DNA from: Mucilaginibacter paludis DSM 18603
GTDB taxonomy: Bacteria; Bacteroidota; Bacteroidia; Sphingobacteriales; Sphingobacteriaceae
Length of the DNA: 64,000 nt
Assembly (NCBI RefSeq): GCF_000166195.2
Contig: NZ_CM001403.1
Location: forward strand, 6,837,977-6,901,976
Reading direction: 5' to 3'
The first letter of the stretch is position 1. Each line of letters begins with the position of its first letter. A program made the translations under genes and the position numbers. Under the pieces are notes generated by a model. The model had not been told where the DNA came from, did not search any database, and was given only the letters and a program-made list of their open reading frames with translations. Shown one piece after another: positions 1 to 9,397 of the stretch.

Positions 1-392
1 TTAATGGTAGTGGCCTTGGTTAAATCAACAATAGCCCCTAATAAAAATTTCTCTTTATCGGCCGGCGTGGCCTGCACATCCCTTGCCGAATAGCTTTTTG
101 CCATGGCCCTGTAGTAATAAGCAGAGCAATCGGTAGGTTTTATTTCTACCACCTTGCAATACGTTGATATGGCTTTTTTGTAATTCTCGCTGTGATAGTA
201 TGAGTATCCCAACATCCACAAAGCGTTTGCATTTGTTGAATCTACCACGCAGGCTTTTTCCAGGTGACGCACAGCTTGCTTAAAATCGCCGTCCATTAAA
301 GCCTGTTGACCTAATTTTACATATGCGTTTTGAGCTTGCGCGACATCAAGTGAAGAAACAATTAACAAAGACAGAATGACTGATAATCTCAT
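1..392 (-). CDS. TPR-repeat protein with signal peptide (partial, C-terminus outside window)
   Basis: An open frame runs leftward from an ATG at 392 to the window edge, giving about 130 residues. The first 20 residues form a signal peptide ending in AQAQ, so the protein is probably exported. The mature part reads as tetratricopeptide helices (a GQQALMDGDFKQAVRHLEKA-type repeat followed by NALWMLGYSYYHSENYKKAI), a fold used for protein contacts. The C-terminus is missing, so its partner or role cannot be told. The 236 bp between it and the divergent lon gene are AT-rich and carry no other gene. Confidence 0.75.
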   Translation of the reverse strand, partial: MRLSVILSLLIVSSLDVAQAQNAYVKLGQQALMDGDFKQAVRHLEKACVVDSTNANALWMLGYSYYHSENYKKAISTYCKVVEIKPTDCSAYYYRAMAKSYSARDVQATPADKEKFLLGAIVDLTKATTI

Positions 393-628
393 CAGGGGTA
401 AAACTATATTAGGCGTTCAATATAGTAGTAAACTCTTTTCGTACCAAATTATTATGAATAGTACTAAATAAAATAATTAACATTTATTGCCGATGGATAA
501 AAGCTTGGCACAGCTCTTGAAACATTAGCACATTAACCGTAAGTTAGTCAAAAACTACAAATAATTGCCTGATTTTATAAAACAGGCTGACAACTTGACG
601 TTATTTACTAAATATAACAGGATACTCC

Positions 629-3103
629 ATGAGTTTTGATCCATTTGATTTTAAGAACGCTTTACCGATAATAAACGAAGATTCCGAGTTTTTCCCACTG
701 ATGTCGTCAGAAGATGAAGAGGAAATGAATAACGAACAGCTACCCGAAGTATTGTCAATATTACCGCTGCGAAATACCGTGTTGTTTCCGGGCGTGGTAA
801 TACCCATTACTGTTGGCCGTGATAAATCCATTAAGCTGATACGCGACGCCAACAAAGGCGACCGCATGATAGGTGTGGTTGCACAGCAGGATGTAGGCAT
901 AGAAGACCCTAACTTTGATCAGCTGCACCAGGTTGGTACCATCGCCCTCATTATTAAAATGCTACAGATGCCCGATGGTAATACTACCGTTATACTGCAA
1001 GGCAAAAAACGCTTTATGCTGAAGGAGGAGATACAAAGCGAGCCTTATATCAAAGCCACCATACAACCCTTCCAGGAAGTTAAATCGAAAGAAGACAAAG
1101 AGTTTAAGGCCACTATATCATCCATTAAAGATATGGCCATGAGCATTGTACAGCTTTCGCCAAACATCCCGAGCGAAGCCGGTATAGCCATCCGCAACAT
1201 CGAAAGTACTTCTTTCCTGATCAACTTCATATCATCCAATATGAATGCTGATATGGCAGCCAAACAAAAACTGCTTGAAATTAGCAACCTGCGCGACCGC
1301 GCCAAATTAATTTTGGAGCACCTTACCGTAGAGATACAGATGCTGGAGCTAAAAAACCAGATCCAGAGCAAGGTACGTACCGATCTGGATAAACAACAGC
1401 GCGATTACTTTTTAAACCAGCAATTAAAAACCATACAGGAAGAACTGGGCGGCAACTCGCCCGACCTGGAAATTGAAGACCTGCGTAAACGCGCCACCAA
1501 AAAGAAGTGGGCTAAAGAGGTAGGCGACCACTTTAAAAAGGAACTTGAAAAATTAGCCCGTACCAACCCTGCCGCGGCAGATTATTCGGTACAGATCAAT
1601 TACCTGGAGCTGCTGCTCGACCTGCCCTGGAACGAGTTTACCAAAGATAATTTCGACCTGAAACGGGCCCAAAAAGTATTGGATAAAGACCACTTTGGCC
1701 TGGATAAGGTAAAGCAACGCATTATAGAATACCTTGCCGTATTAAAATTAAAACACAACATGAAGGCCCCCATCCTTTGCCTGGTTGGCCCTCCGGGTGT
1801 GGGTAAAACATCGTTGGGTAAATCAATAGCCAAGGCATTGGGCCGCAAGTACGTACGTATGGCCTTAGGCGGCATACGCGATGAGGCCGAAATACGCGGG
1901 CATCGTAAAACTTACATTGGTGCTATGCCGGGGCGTATCATATCGTCGTTAAAAAAGGCCGGTGCAGCCAACCCTGTATTTATTTTAGATGAGATAGATA
2001 AGGTTGGTAACGATTTCCGCGGAGATCCGTCATCGGCTCTGCTGGAAGTTTTGGATCCTGAACAGAACAGTACCTTTTACGATCATTATGTGGAGATGGA
2101 TTTCGATCTGTCGAACGTGATGTTCATCGCGACAGCCAATTCACTAAGCACCATACAACCGGCCCTGCTCGACCGTATGGAGATCATCGAGGTAAATGGC
2201 TATACCATTGAAGAGAAAATTGAGATTGCCAAACAACACCTGGTACCCAAACAACGCGACGCACATGGCTTAAAAACCAAGGATGTTACGCTGAAAAATT
2301 CGGTATTAGAAAAAGTGGTTGAAGATTATACCCGCGAATCTGGCGTGCGGGCCCTCGAAAAAAAGATAGGATCGTTAGTGCGCGGCATTGCCAAAAACAT
2401 AGCGATGGAAGAAGCCTACAACCCGCTGGTAAGCAAAGAAGATGTAGAGCGCATACTGGGCGCGCCTATATTTGATAAGGACCAATACGAAAATAACGAT
2501 TCGGCAGGTGTGGTTACCGGTTTAGCCTGGACACAGGTTGGTGGTGATATTTTATTTATCGAGGCCAGTTTAAGCCCTGGTAAAGGCCGCTTAACCTTAA
2601 CCGGCAGCCTTGGCGATGTGATGAAAGAATCGGCCACCATAGCCCTGGCTTATCTGCGGGCGCATGCAGCATATTTCAACATCGATCAGAAATTGTTTGA
2701 GCAATGGGATATCCATATCCACGTTCCGGCAGGCGCTACGCCTAAAGACGGCCCATCAGCCGGGGTTACCATGCTCACGGCCCTAACATCGGCCTTTACC
2801 CAACGGAGGGTAAAATCGCACCTGGCCATGACTGGCGAAATTACCCTGAGAGGTAAAGTATTACCCGTGGGTGGCATCAAAGAAAAAATACTGGCTGCCA
2901 AACGCGCCAATATTAAAGAGATCATCCTTTGCAAATCAAACGAAAAGGATATCCTGGAGATTAAGGAAGACTACATCAAGGATATGCAATTCCATTACGT
3001 TAGGGAAATGCGCGAGGTAATTGAGCTGGCATTATTAAAACAAAAGGTAAAAGAACCTCTTGACCTTACCGTTAAGGAGGATTTGAAGCCGGTTTTAAAT
3101 TGA
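629..3103 (+). CDS. lon: ATP-dependent Lon protease
   Basis: Cytoplasmic AAA+ serine protease that unfolds and degrades misfolded and regulatory proteins. At 824 residues it has full family length. It shows the N-terminal substrate-binding LON domain (from about residue 40, LSILPLRNTVLFPG), a coiled region near 200-300, Walker A GPPGVGKT at residues 387-394, Walker B ILDEIDK, and the C-terminal peptidase domain with catalytic Ser710 in DGPSAG and the partner Lys in GGIKEK about 43 residues later. The first 40 residues form an acidic extension. The ATG at 629 is the only good start. It is probably monocistronic: a strong terminator follows at 3141. Confidence 0.97.
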   Translation: MSFDPFDFKNALPIINEDSEFFPLMSSEDEEEMNNEQLPEVLSILPLRNTVLFPGVVIPITVGRDKSIKLIRDANKGDRMIGVVAQQDVGIEDPNFDQLHQVGTIALIIKMLQMPDGNTTVILQGKKRFMLKEEIQSEPYIKATIQPFQEVKSKEDKEFKATISSIKDMAMSIVQLSPNIPSEAGIAIRNIESTSFLINFISSNMNADMAAKQKLLEISNLRDRAKLILEHLTVEIQMLELKNQIQSKVRTDLDKQQRDYFLNQQLKTIQEELGGNSPDLEIEDLRKRATKKKWAKEVGDHFKKELEKLARTNPAAADYSVQINYLELLLDLPWNEFTKDNFDLKRAQKVLDKDHFGLDKVKQRIIEYLAVLKLKHNMKAPILCLVGPPGVGKTSLGKSIAKALGRKYVRMALGGIRDEAEIRGHRKTYIGAMPGRIISSLKKAGAANPVFILDEIDKVGNDFRGDPSSALLEVLDPEQNSTFYDHYVEMDFDLSNVMFIATANSLSTIQPALLDRMEIIEVNGYTIEEKIEIAKQHLVPKQRDAHGLKTKDVTLKNSVLEKVVEDYTRESGVRALEKKIGSLVRGIAKNIAMEEAYNPLVSKEDVERILGAPIFDKDQYENNDSAGVVTGLAWTQVGGDILFIEASLSPGKGRLTLTGSLGDVMKESATIALAYLRAHAAYFNIDQKLFEQWDIHIHVPAGATPKDGPSAGVTMLTALTSAFTQRRVKSHLAMTGEITLRGKVLPVGGIKEKILAAKRANIKEIILCKSNEKDILEIKEDYIKDMQFHYVREMREVIELALLKQKVKEPLDLTVKEDLKPVLN

Positions 3104-3140
3104 GGTGATAATTCAAATATTACAAATATATTAGTTATAA

Positions 3141-3168
3141 ATGCCGGTTTTTCAACCGGCATTTTTTA
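3141..3168 (+). terminator. Rho-independent terminator of lon
   Basis: A 9-bp perfect stem (ATGCCGGTT / AACCGGCAT) with a 4-base loop is followed by a T run. It lies 38 bp after the lon stop and before the next gene. Confidence 0.9.
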
Positions 3169-3192
3169 TGTTAGCGAATTATTAAATTCCAA

Positions 3193-4161
3193 ATGAAGTT
3201 CTTCCCGCTTTTTGTTATTTCATCGGTAATACTACTTTCAACAGCGTTTGCCCAAACTAAAACCTATAAAAACGAAGCCGGCTTTCAAACCGATAACGAC
3301 GGCATACTGGCGCAAGGGTCTGACAGGTATTATACCGCTGGCGATTTCTTCTTTTTTCATCATGCCCTAAAAATCAACCATCCGGATAGCTCCAAATTAG
3401 AAAACAAAGTACTGGGGTTTGAAATAGGTCAAAAAATATTTACCCCCCAAACAGCATTCCTGGATATGCCCAACGCCGAAAGGTATATCGACAGGCCCTT
3501 TGCCGGTTATTTATACTTCGGCACAACGTTAAATTTACTTTACAAAAACGAAAGTAACCTTAAACTACAAGGGCAGTTAGGCTTTATTGGGCAATACTCG
3601 TACGGTAAACAAATACAGGAATTTATACACCGTACCCTGGGATTTTACAAGCCAGCCGGATGGCAATACCAAGTTCAAAACGATTTTGAAGTTAACCTTT
3701 CGGCAGAATACAACCGCCTGCTGGCCCGTGGCTCCTCGGTGGATCTTACCTTTAACAGCAACGCGGCGCTGGGCACGGGCTTTACCAACGCGGGCACGGG
3801 TGTAACCGCCCGCTTCGGCAAGTTTAACCAACTGTTTAATTCTATTAGTACAGGCAGCACGGTATCGCGCAGCGGTAAATCAAAACCCTTAAACGATGGC
3901 GAATTCTTTTTTTACCTTAAACCGTCGATCAGCTTTATTGCTTACAACGCCACCATCCAGGGCAGCATGTTTGAAAAACAACCCGGCGTTAACGAAATAA
4001 GGGGCACCAAACAACCCGTTATGCTGAGCCAGCAACTGGGTGGAGATTTTGTAAAAGGCCACTGGATTATTGATCTTTCTGCCGTTTTCCAAACCCGCGA
4101 AACTAAGGAGATGGTGCAGGCCCATCAGTGGGGATCGGTATCGGGAATCTATCGTTTTTGA
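3193..4161 (+). CDS. Lipid A deacylase LpxR family (DUF2219) outer membrane protein
   Basis: A 322-residue protein with a signal peptide (residues 1-20, ending AFAQ). The start of the mature chain carries the LpxR/DUF2219 signature: TDND (the Asn-Asp pair that is catalytic in Salmonella LpxR), then DRYYTAGDF, and later DRPFAGYLYFG. Alternating hydrophobic strands suit a 12-stranded barrel. The family removes the 3'-acyloxyacyl chain of lipid A in the outer membrane; activity here is inferred from the family. Its own promoter is likely because a terminator separates it from lon. Confidence 0.85.
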   Translation: MKFFPLFVISSVILLSTAFAQTKTYKNEAGFQTDNDGILAQGSDRYYTAGDFFFFHHALKINHPDSSKLENKVLGFEIGQKIFTPQTAFLDMPNAERYIDRPFAGYLYFGTTLNLLYKNESNLKLQGQLGFIGQYSYGKQIQEFIHRTLGFYKPAGWQYQVQNDFEVNLSAEYNRLLARGSSVDLTFNSNAALGTGFTNAGTGVTARFGKFNQLFNSISTGSTVSRSGKSKPLNDGEFFFYLKPSISFIAYNATIQGSMFEKQPGVNEIRGTKQPVMLSQQLGGDFVKGHWIIDLSAVFQTRETKEMVQAHQWGSVSGIYRF

Positions 4162-4924
4162 CCACTGATTTTAAGGATGATTATTTTGATTCTGTTGATT
4201 ACTGTTGGGATTTCACCGATTAGATTTTTGATTAGACCGATTTTTGACCGCTGATTTCAAGGATGTTTTTTTTGATTACGCCGATTTTGGAGCATTAATT
4301 GGTGAAGAAACTGATTTTGGATATATTTTGCAAAGCGCTGATTTCTTTCGTTGTGGTGATTACGCTGATCCCTTTTTCTACTGTTCTGATTTTCTTTTTT
4401 TTTAATTATGCTGATTTTACTTAGGCGATAACACATATTTAAAGCAGTGATGTTAAAACACCGTGCATAATTATTCTGGTGTGCATCCAAAAAACTAAAC
4501 AAAATGAGCCCAACATACGTAATAGCGGTATGCTGGTTTTCATCATACGTAAAAGTTCGGGTAGCCACTTCAATTTAACGCATTTTTTCCATCAACAAAA
4601 TGCGAACATATTATCCTTTGTACTTCAGTTACCACCCTAAATATTAATTAAGTTTTGATTTTTTTTAAATCAAACCGCATCATGTGGATAACTGTTTTTT
4701 TCCTGTTTTTGCATAGCCGAATAATCACAAATATTTTTTATTGGGCGCCTGGTTTAATAAACTTTGATTATTTCAAAATCATTCTCGTATTACCCTTTTT
4801 GTCAAAGCATCGATCACAACAAATCGATAATATCTGGCCTTTCCAGGTCTGGCTTGATCTTTTTCAACCGGATGCTTCAATAATATTCCCCTATCTATTT
4901 ATAAAACAAACACATCCTACTACC
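4162..4924. repeat. AT-rich intergenic region with decayed GATTACGCTGATT-type repeats
   Basis: From about 4163 to 4420 the sequence is made of drifting copies of a word like CTGATTTTAAGGATG and GATTACGCCGATTTT, for example at 4164, 4250, 4272 and 4357. Related words occur in the gap at 8905-8985. No conserved reading frame is visible: the leftward frame at 4257-4568 is a translation of the repeats. From 4570 to 4924 the DNA is AT-rich. A rightward frame from 4655 runs into the micro-peptide ORF at 4925, but its first 90 codons look random. Confidence 0.5.
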
Positions 4925-5056
4925 ATGAACACCAAATTAATTTCACCGCCCTTAGCGCTGTATGGTATTACACAAAACACCAGCAATGCAACCCCGGCCT
5001 CCTACTGCCTTCACCCGATTAAATTCATTAAAACCCTCTTGACCTGGATCTTATAA
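4925..5056 (+). CDS. Putative micro-peptide A (43 aa), paralogue of the next ORF
   Basis: A short ORF encoding 43 residues, starting MNTKLISPPLALY and containing a Tyr-Cys pair. It resembles the ORF at 5327 in the N-terminus (MNT-L-S-PLALY), in the YC pair and in about 70 bp of upstream DNA with the shared string CTATCTATTTAT. The copies differ mostly at third positions in the first 13 codons and strongly afterwards, which suits a conserved leader followed by a variable core. No known family is recognised. The frame is also open upstream to 4655, but the similarity to the second copy supports the start at 4925. Confidence 0.4.
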   Translation: MNTKLISPPLALYGITQNTSNATPASYCLHPIKFIKTLLTWIL

Positions 5057-5326
5057 ATTTAAAATTTAACCCGGTTAATATGAATAACTATTTTAAAACG
5101 CTGTTTTAAATAACTGAATAGTTACAAATTTTTAATATTCATTTTGCACCGGGGCAAACAAATCTGAGTTACACCTCAACAATCCCCATGCTTTTCGATA
5201 TTAAAGAAACGATCATTATAAACTGGTTAGCTAAGCTCTGGGCTTTTTGCGCCTAATTTGGCCCTATTTCAGCCCAATGCTTTCTATAATATTGCGCTAT
5301 CTATTTATCATAAAAAACATCCTATC

Positions 5327-5470
5327 ATGAACACCGATTTAACTTCGCTGCCTTTAGCACTATACCGTGTTAAGAAAAAATGGCGCAATTGCAGTCTTAC
5401 TCTCTACTGCATCCGCCTGTATAAATTCAAGAAGCCTTTTTGCGCAGGCTATCGGCAATTATTGCCTTAA
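5327..5470 (+). CDS. Putative micro-peptide B (47 aa), paralogue of the previous ORF
   Basis: Encodes 47 residues beginning MNTDLTSLPLALY, with a basic Cys-containing tail (YC near residue 28). N-terminus and upstream DNA match the ORF at 4925. An overlapping frame at 5367-5555 (62 aa) starts within it and reads through a hydrophobic stretch (NGAIAVLLSTASACIN), so the true product after residue 15 is uncertain. It lies about 160 bp before the AraC-type regulator. Function is unknown. Confidence 0.4.
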   Translation: MNTDLTSLPLALYRVKKKWRNCSLTLYCIRLYKFKKPFCAGYRQLLP

Positions 5471-5628
5471 GTACCTGAAAGTTAGTTGGCAGTGGGATAA
5501 TGATGCTCAACAAAAGCATCTCATCAACCCCACCAACAACTACCCAACCTATTAAAAATCAGAAAGTTATATTTTTTTTAACATTTTGCCCAATTGGCAA
5601 TGGTTAGCAGCTTGTAATATTAAATTTC

Positions 5629-6357
5629 ATGTCAGCGTCTATCAAAAATTTAAAAAAAACGCCCGCAAGGTGGCAAAAAGTTTATCTCCGTAAAATGGAA
5701 CCAAATGTTTATCCCCGTTATTACCGGCGACGACCAGGTTTTTCTCAAGTTGTTTTCGATCATCATTTTTATGTAAACGAGGAACATAGCTGGAGTGAGG
5801 TTTTTTACGAACAAGTTGATATTGGCTTTTGGTTACTGGCTCTGGAAATTAAGGGAAAAAGTAACAATCATTACATTTTACACCCTAAAAAATCAACGGT
5901 AAATTATTATTCGATCAACTTCTTTTCTACTCCGGGGCGAATAGGCTACCAGGAAGACAACAACGTACGATGGATAAGTGGCCAGGTTAGTTTTCACGGT
6001 CCCAGTTCGATCTACAACCTTTACCAAGAAAAAGACGCAGTTTTTAATTGCTGCCGCATGATTTTCACTGCCGCGTACTTGGCACGCCTTATCAATATCA
6101 AAGAGGATCATTTGTCAAACATTGACCTCCAAAGCAACATGGTGATAAACGCGATAAACAATCTCAATCGCATTACTACCAAAGCCGAAGTTTTTTTGCA
6201 GCTCCGCCTTTTTAACATTTTAAAATACGAACGTGGAAAATATCATTTCCGGCCCTCCGTTTATAGTGACGTTTTTGAACTGACCGCTTTTTTTTTAAAC
6301 TATCTGTACCGGAAAGGACCTCGATTGCGGATAGAGGACGTCCCCATGCAATGCTAA
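5629..6357 (+). pseudogene. AraC-family regulator, N-terminal part (frameshifted)
   Basis: 242 residues matching the effector-binding N-terminal half of the Sphingobacteriaceae-type AraC regulators. It ends abruptly in IEDVPMQC. The DNA-binding half continues in the next frame from 6351. Adding one A at about 6350 (CAATG to CAAATG) would join the two as ...VPMQMLKAAKILEEQ..., so a one-base deletion is the simplest reading. A nine-T run at 6288-6296 is another possible slip site. The two frames overlap as ATGCTAA, which could allow coupled translation of separate halves. A sequencing error is also possible. Confidence 0.7.
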
Positions 6358-6641
6358 AGGCGGCCAAGATTCTGGAAGAACAGATGACACAAAAATTCCC
6401 CGGGGTGAATGCCTTAGCCACAAGCGTACAAGTATCACCATCTAAATTAAAACGCGATTTTAAAAAAGAGCATGGTTTAACTCCTCTTGAATACTTCAGA
6501 ACCCGGCAAATAATTTATATAACAGGGATGCTGAACGGAAGACAAAAAACAATAAAGGAACTGGCAATGATGCTGGGATTTAAAAAAATCAGCGCGTTTT
6601 CGGTATGGTACCGGAAAATATCCGGAACAGATATTATTTGA
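6351..6641 (+). pseudogene. AraC-family regulator, C-terminal HTH part (frameshifted)
   Basis: 96 residues forming the AraC double helix-turn-helix: LATSVQVSPSKLKRDFKKEHG is the first HTH with the usual LKRDFK turn, then TPLEYFRTRQ, and IKELAMMLGFKKISAFSVWYRK is the second HTH. This is the missing DNA-binding half of the ORF that ends at 6357. If translated alone from ATG 6351 it would be a free DNA-binding domain without sensor. Confidence 0.7.
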
Positions 6642-6685
6642 TGCCATCAATTCAACTAATCAACAAATATGATATGGGAGAAATA

Positions 6686-7045
6686 ATGACAATAGGGATT
6701 GTTGATGATAATTCGATTTATCGTAAACTATTGATAAAAATACTACAGCTCGGCGGTTTTTCGGTAATCTTTCAGGCGGAAGATGGCATAGATTGCCTGT
6801 CGAAAATGGAGAGCAACCCTTTGATGCCCTGCCTGGTACTGATGGATATTGAAATGCCCGTGATGGATGGGTTTGAAACAACGCGCCAACTAAAAATTCG
6901 TTGGCCGCATCTCAAAATCATAGCCCACTCATCCATTGATGATATTGAAGCTATTGAACGGATTATGCAATGCGGGGCAGATACATTTTTACCCAAGCCT
7001 TGCTCCATCAACCAAATGATGGCTGCTATTAAAGAATTTCAATAA
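6686..7045 (+). CDS. Single-domain response regulator (CheY-like receiver)
   Basis: A 119-residue receiver domain and nothing else. Acidic pocket Asp7-Asp8, phospho-acceptor Asp54 (MDIEMPVMDGF), Ser82 and Lys104 (LPKPC) are all present, so it should be phosphorylatable. The frame is open from 6605, but the ATG at 6686 is preferred because GGGAG lies 5 bases upstream and the domain starts there. It follows the broken AraC gene by 44 bp. No histidine kinase is visible in the window, so the partner is elsewhere. Confidence 0.8.
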   Translation: MTIGIVDDNSIYRKLLIKILQLGGFSVIFQAEDGIDCLSKMESNPLMPCLVLMDIEMPVMDGFETTRQLKIRWPHLKIIAHSSIDDIEAIERIMQCGADTFLPKPCSINQMMAAIKEFQ

Positions 7046-7093
7046 TGGTGACTACAAATAAATTGTCAATTCAGTATATGCAGAAAACTAACC

Positions 7094-7267
7094 ATGAAAA
7101 AAAACATTGTTCAGTTCATTTCCATAAAATCCAAAACCATGATTGTGATTTTGCACTCAAACAATAAAGGAAAAAAAGCTAAGTCATACATTAAATGGCT
7201 TAGCGATAACCCAATAAAAAAAGTAATGAAGCCGATAATTCGATTGGTATGGATCGGCCAAAGCTAA
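7094..7267 (+). CDS. Small basic hypothetical protein (57 aa)
   Basis: A 57-codon ORF starting MKKNIVQFISIKSK and ending IRLVWIGQS, rich in Lys and Ile. It begins 48 bp after the receiver gene on the same strand. No family is recognised and coding cannot be proven from sequence alone; codon use is as AT-rich as in its neighbours. Confidence 0.3.
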   Translation: MKKNIVQFISIKSKTMIVILHSNNKGKKAKSYIKWLSDNPIKKVMKPIIRLVWIGQS

Positions 7268-7520
7268 AAACGGCTTGCCTATCTGTTAAGTTTTAAAATT
7301 ACTTAACAAAATATTGAATATGATGAGCACATAACCAGGTATGGCAGGTATTACAACTACACAAACATGTTATCCAAAATCGCAATAAGCTCAGCCTTAT
7401 CCTCTAAAGGCACATGCCGGGTCTGGATTAATGCTTACCTATTGATGTGTATTCGCTATTCAAAATCAGAAAGCAGAATAAATAAATCAGTAAAAGTATG
7501 TTTTTTAAAAATTCACACTA

Positions 7521-7724
7521 ATGACACGCCGTTACTTTAAACTCTCGCCAAAAACAAAACGCTTTACCGTTAGGTGCTTAACAATTGCTTTCTTTTTGTT
7601 TAAAAAAATCATCGGCGCAATAATCTCTGTCATATTTTTTTTAACAATGGTAATTACTTGCTGCCTATGCTCGCCATTTTATCTGATTATTTATTTGATG
7701 GGTTCGTCTAAAGATGAATACTAA
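7521..7724 (+). CDS. Small membrane protein of unknown function (67 aa)
   Basis: 67 residues: a basic N-terminus (MTRRYFKLSPKTKRFTVR) followed by one long or two short hydrophobic segments (about residues 19-61, including IIGAIISVIFFLTMVIT) and an acidic tail. It looks like a small inner membrane protein. The 250 bp before it hold no other supported gene. No family is recognised. Confidence 0.4.
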   Translation: MTRRYFKLSPKTKRFTVRCLTIAFFLFKKIIGAIISVIFFLTMVITCCLCSPFYLIIYLMGSSKDEY

Positions 7725-7859
7725 AAAGAGGCTGATATAAAAGTTATCTATAGGCTAACCAATAAGTAAGCTATTAGGCTTAATTAATTACCTACGAGCG
7801 TTAATCATAGTTTGATTTGATAATTTTTTATTAAAGATAATTGCATAATAAAAATTAAA

Positions 7860-8669
7860 ATGACTACAGTTGATACAAATAAATATAAAACCATGAAAAA
7901 CGGACTTTTAATTGATATGGATGGTGTAATTTACAGCGGCGAAGAGATGATTATCGGCGCTGATAAATTTATAAGTGGCCTTATTTCGAAAGAAATTCCA
8001 TTCACGTTTATGACAAACAACAGCCAGCGTACCCCACTGGATGTAGTTAGAAAATTAAAACGTTTGGGAATTGACATTTCTATTGAACACGTGTTTACCA
8101 GCGCCATGGCAACTGGTAAATTTGTTGCGGATCAAAGCAAAACTGGTACCGCCTTTGTATTGGGCGAGGGTGGGTTACTGAGCAGCCTGCATGATAACGG
8201 CATTACGTTGGTTGATTCAGAACCCGAATTTGTTATACTGGGCGAAGGCAGAAACTTTACGCTTGAGATGGTTCAGAAAGCCGTAGATATGATTTTAGCG
8301 GGCGCAAAATTTATTACAACCAATCGCGATCCTTCACCACAAAAGCCGGGCTGGAACAATTTAGGAATTGCCGCAACAACTGCGATGATAGAGGAGGCTG
8401 CAGGCACTAAGGCCTTTGTTGTTGGAAAACCCAGCCCGGTAATGATGAGGTCTGCACGCAAGTTTATTGGTTTGGAAACCGCTGGTACAACAGTTGTTGG
8501 TGACACCATGGAAACGGATATTCAGGGCGGTGTACAGATGGGGTATAAAACAATTTTAGTACTTTCAGGCATAACTAATAAAGTGGACTTAGGTAAATAT
8601 GCTTTTAAGCCAGATATGATAGTAGGATCGGTGGATGAAATTGAGCTGCCGCTGAAGTGGTGGCAATAG
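7860..8669 (+). CDS. HAD-IIA family phosphatase (NagD-like)
   Basis: 269 residues of a haloacid dehalogenase phosphatase with a type IIA cap. Motif I is DMDGVIYSG near residue 20, motif II TFMTNNSQRT, motif III Lys in VGKPSPVM, motif IV GDTMETDIQGG. These enzymes hydrolyse small sugar or nucleotide phosphates in the cytoplasm; the substrate cannot be read from sequence. Two starts are possible: ATG 7860 or ATG 7893 (MKNGLLIDMDG), the second giving the usual family N-terminus. Confidence 0.88.
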   Translation: MTTVDTNKYKTMKNGLLIDMDGVIYSGEEMIIGADKFISGLISKEIPFTFMTNNSQRTPLDVVRKLKRLGIDISIEHVFTSAMATGKFVADQSKTGTAFVLGEGGLLSSLHDNGITLVDSEPEFVILGEGRNFTLEMVQKAVDMILAGAKFITTNRDPSPQKPGWNNLGIAATTAMIEEAAGTKAFVVGKPSPVMMRSARKFIGLETAGTTVVGDTMETDIQGGVQMGYKTILVLSGITNKVDLGKYAFKPDMIVGSVDEIELPLKWWQ

Positions 8670-8968
8670 TAAAAGATTTAAAGTTATATCAACAATGGAT
8701 CGAAATTACGGCAAAGCATCGGCGCCATCAGCTGTTCGAAAGCCAAATGAAACTTTCTATTTGATTTTTGACGTTGATTTTTAACAGCCGCACAAAAAAA
8801 AGATAATTAGCTACAGAAGCACCGGGTGTTAAAAATTAAATATTGGCGCAAGCAACAAAACTCTAATTATTTGAAAGCCCGGCTTAGCACCTTACTCAAA
8901 AACTGATGGTTGAAATCACACACCAATCCGTGAAATTTTAAATACACCAACCGGTGTAATCAAAAAAT
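8670..8968. other. Intergenic region without gene
   Basis: Between the HAD gene (rightward) and arfB (leftward). It carries decayed ATTACACCGATT words at about 8905-8985 of the same kind as at 4163-4420. No gene, tRNA or clear terminator was seen. Confidence 0.5.
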
Positions 8969-9379
8969 TTAATCGGTGTAATCCCTCTTTCTATTGATCT
9001 TCTTTAATGCGGCACGGCGTTTATCATCCAGCCTTGCCAGTTTAGAGGCCTTGGAGGGTTTGCTGGCTTTTCGTTTTTTGGGCTGATGCAGGGCGCGCGT
9101 TAATATGTCGTTCAGCTTATCGAGGGCGGTTTCTTTGTTGAGGTACTGGGAGCGTTCTTCGTCGCAAATTACTTGTAAAAAGCCATCTTTGCTTAAACGC
9201 GATTGCAGGCGGGTGCTTAGCAAAAGTTTCTGTTCATCGGTAAACAAGGTAGAATCCTGGATAGAGAAAAGCAGTTCCACCTTGCTGGAAACTTTGTTTA
9301 CATTTTGGCCACCCTTACCGCCACTCCTGGAAGTTTTAAAATGTACATCTCTTTGCAGGTCGGTTTTAGTAAAAGTCAT
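8969..9379 (-). CDS. arfB: Ribosome rescue factor ArfB-like (RF-1 domain peptidyl-tRNA hydrolase)
   Basis: 136 residues. The GGQ catalytic motif is at residues 23-25 in SRSGGKGGQNVNK, the family hallmark, followed by an RF1-like core. The C-terminus is a basic tail (QPKKRKASKPSKASKLARL) like the one ArfB/YaeJ inserts into the empty mRNA channel of stalled ribosomes. It frees peptides from stalled ribosomes. Divergent from cmk with only 24 bp between the two start codons. Confidence 0.9.
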   Translation of the reverse strand: MTFTKTDLQRDVHFKTSRSGGKGGQNVNKVSSKVELLFSIQDSTLFTDEQKLLLSTRLQSRLSKDGFLQVICDEERSQYLNKETALDKLNDILTRALHQPKKRKASKPSKASKLARLDDKRRAALKKINRKRDYTD

Positions 9380-9381
9380 TC

Positions 9382-9397
9382 CAAAATTATAAATTTG
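9382..9397. promoter_or_regulatory. Symmetric bidirectional promoter arfB/cmk
   Basis: CAAAATTA immediately followed by TAAATTTG. Read rightward, TAAATTTG fits the Bacteroidota -7 element TAnnTTTG; read leftward, TAATTTTG fits it too. TTTG ends 6 bases before the cmk ATG and 2 bases before the arfB ATG, so both transcripts would have little or no leader. No convincing -33 elements are visible. Confidence 0.55.

Noticed and set aside
4257..4568. 103-codon leftward ORF
   Set aside because: It is a translation of decayed GATTACGCTGATT repeats; the product is low-complexity and has no family.
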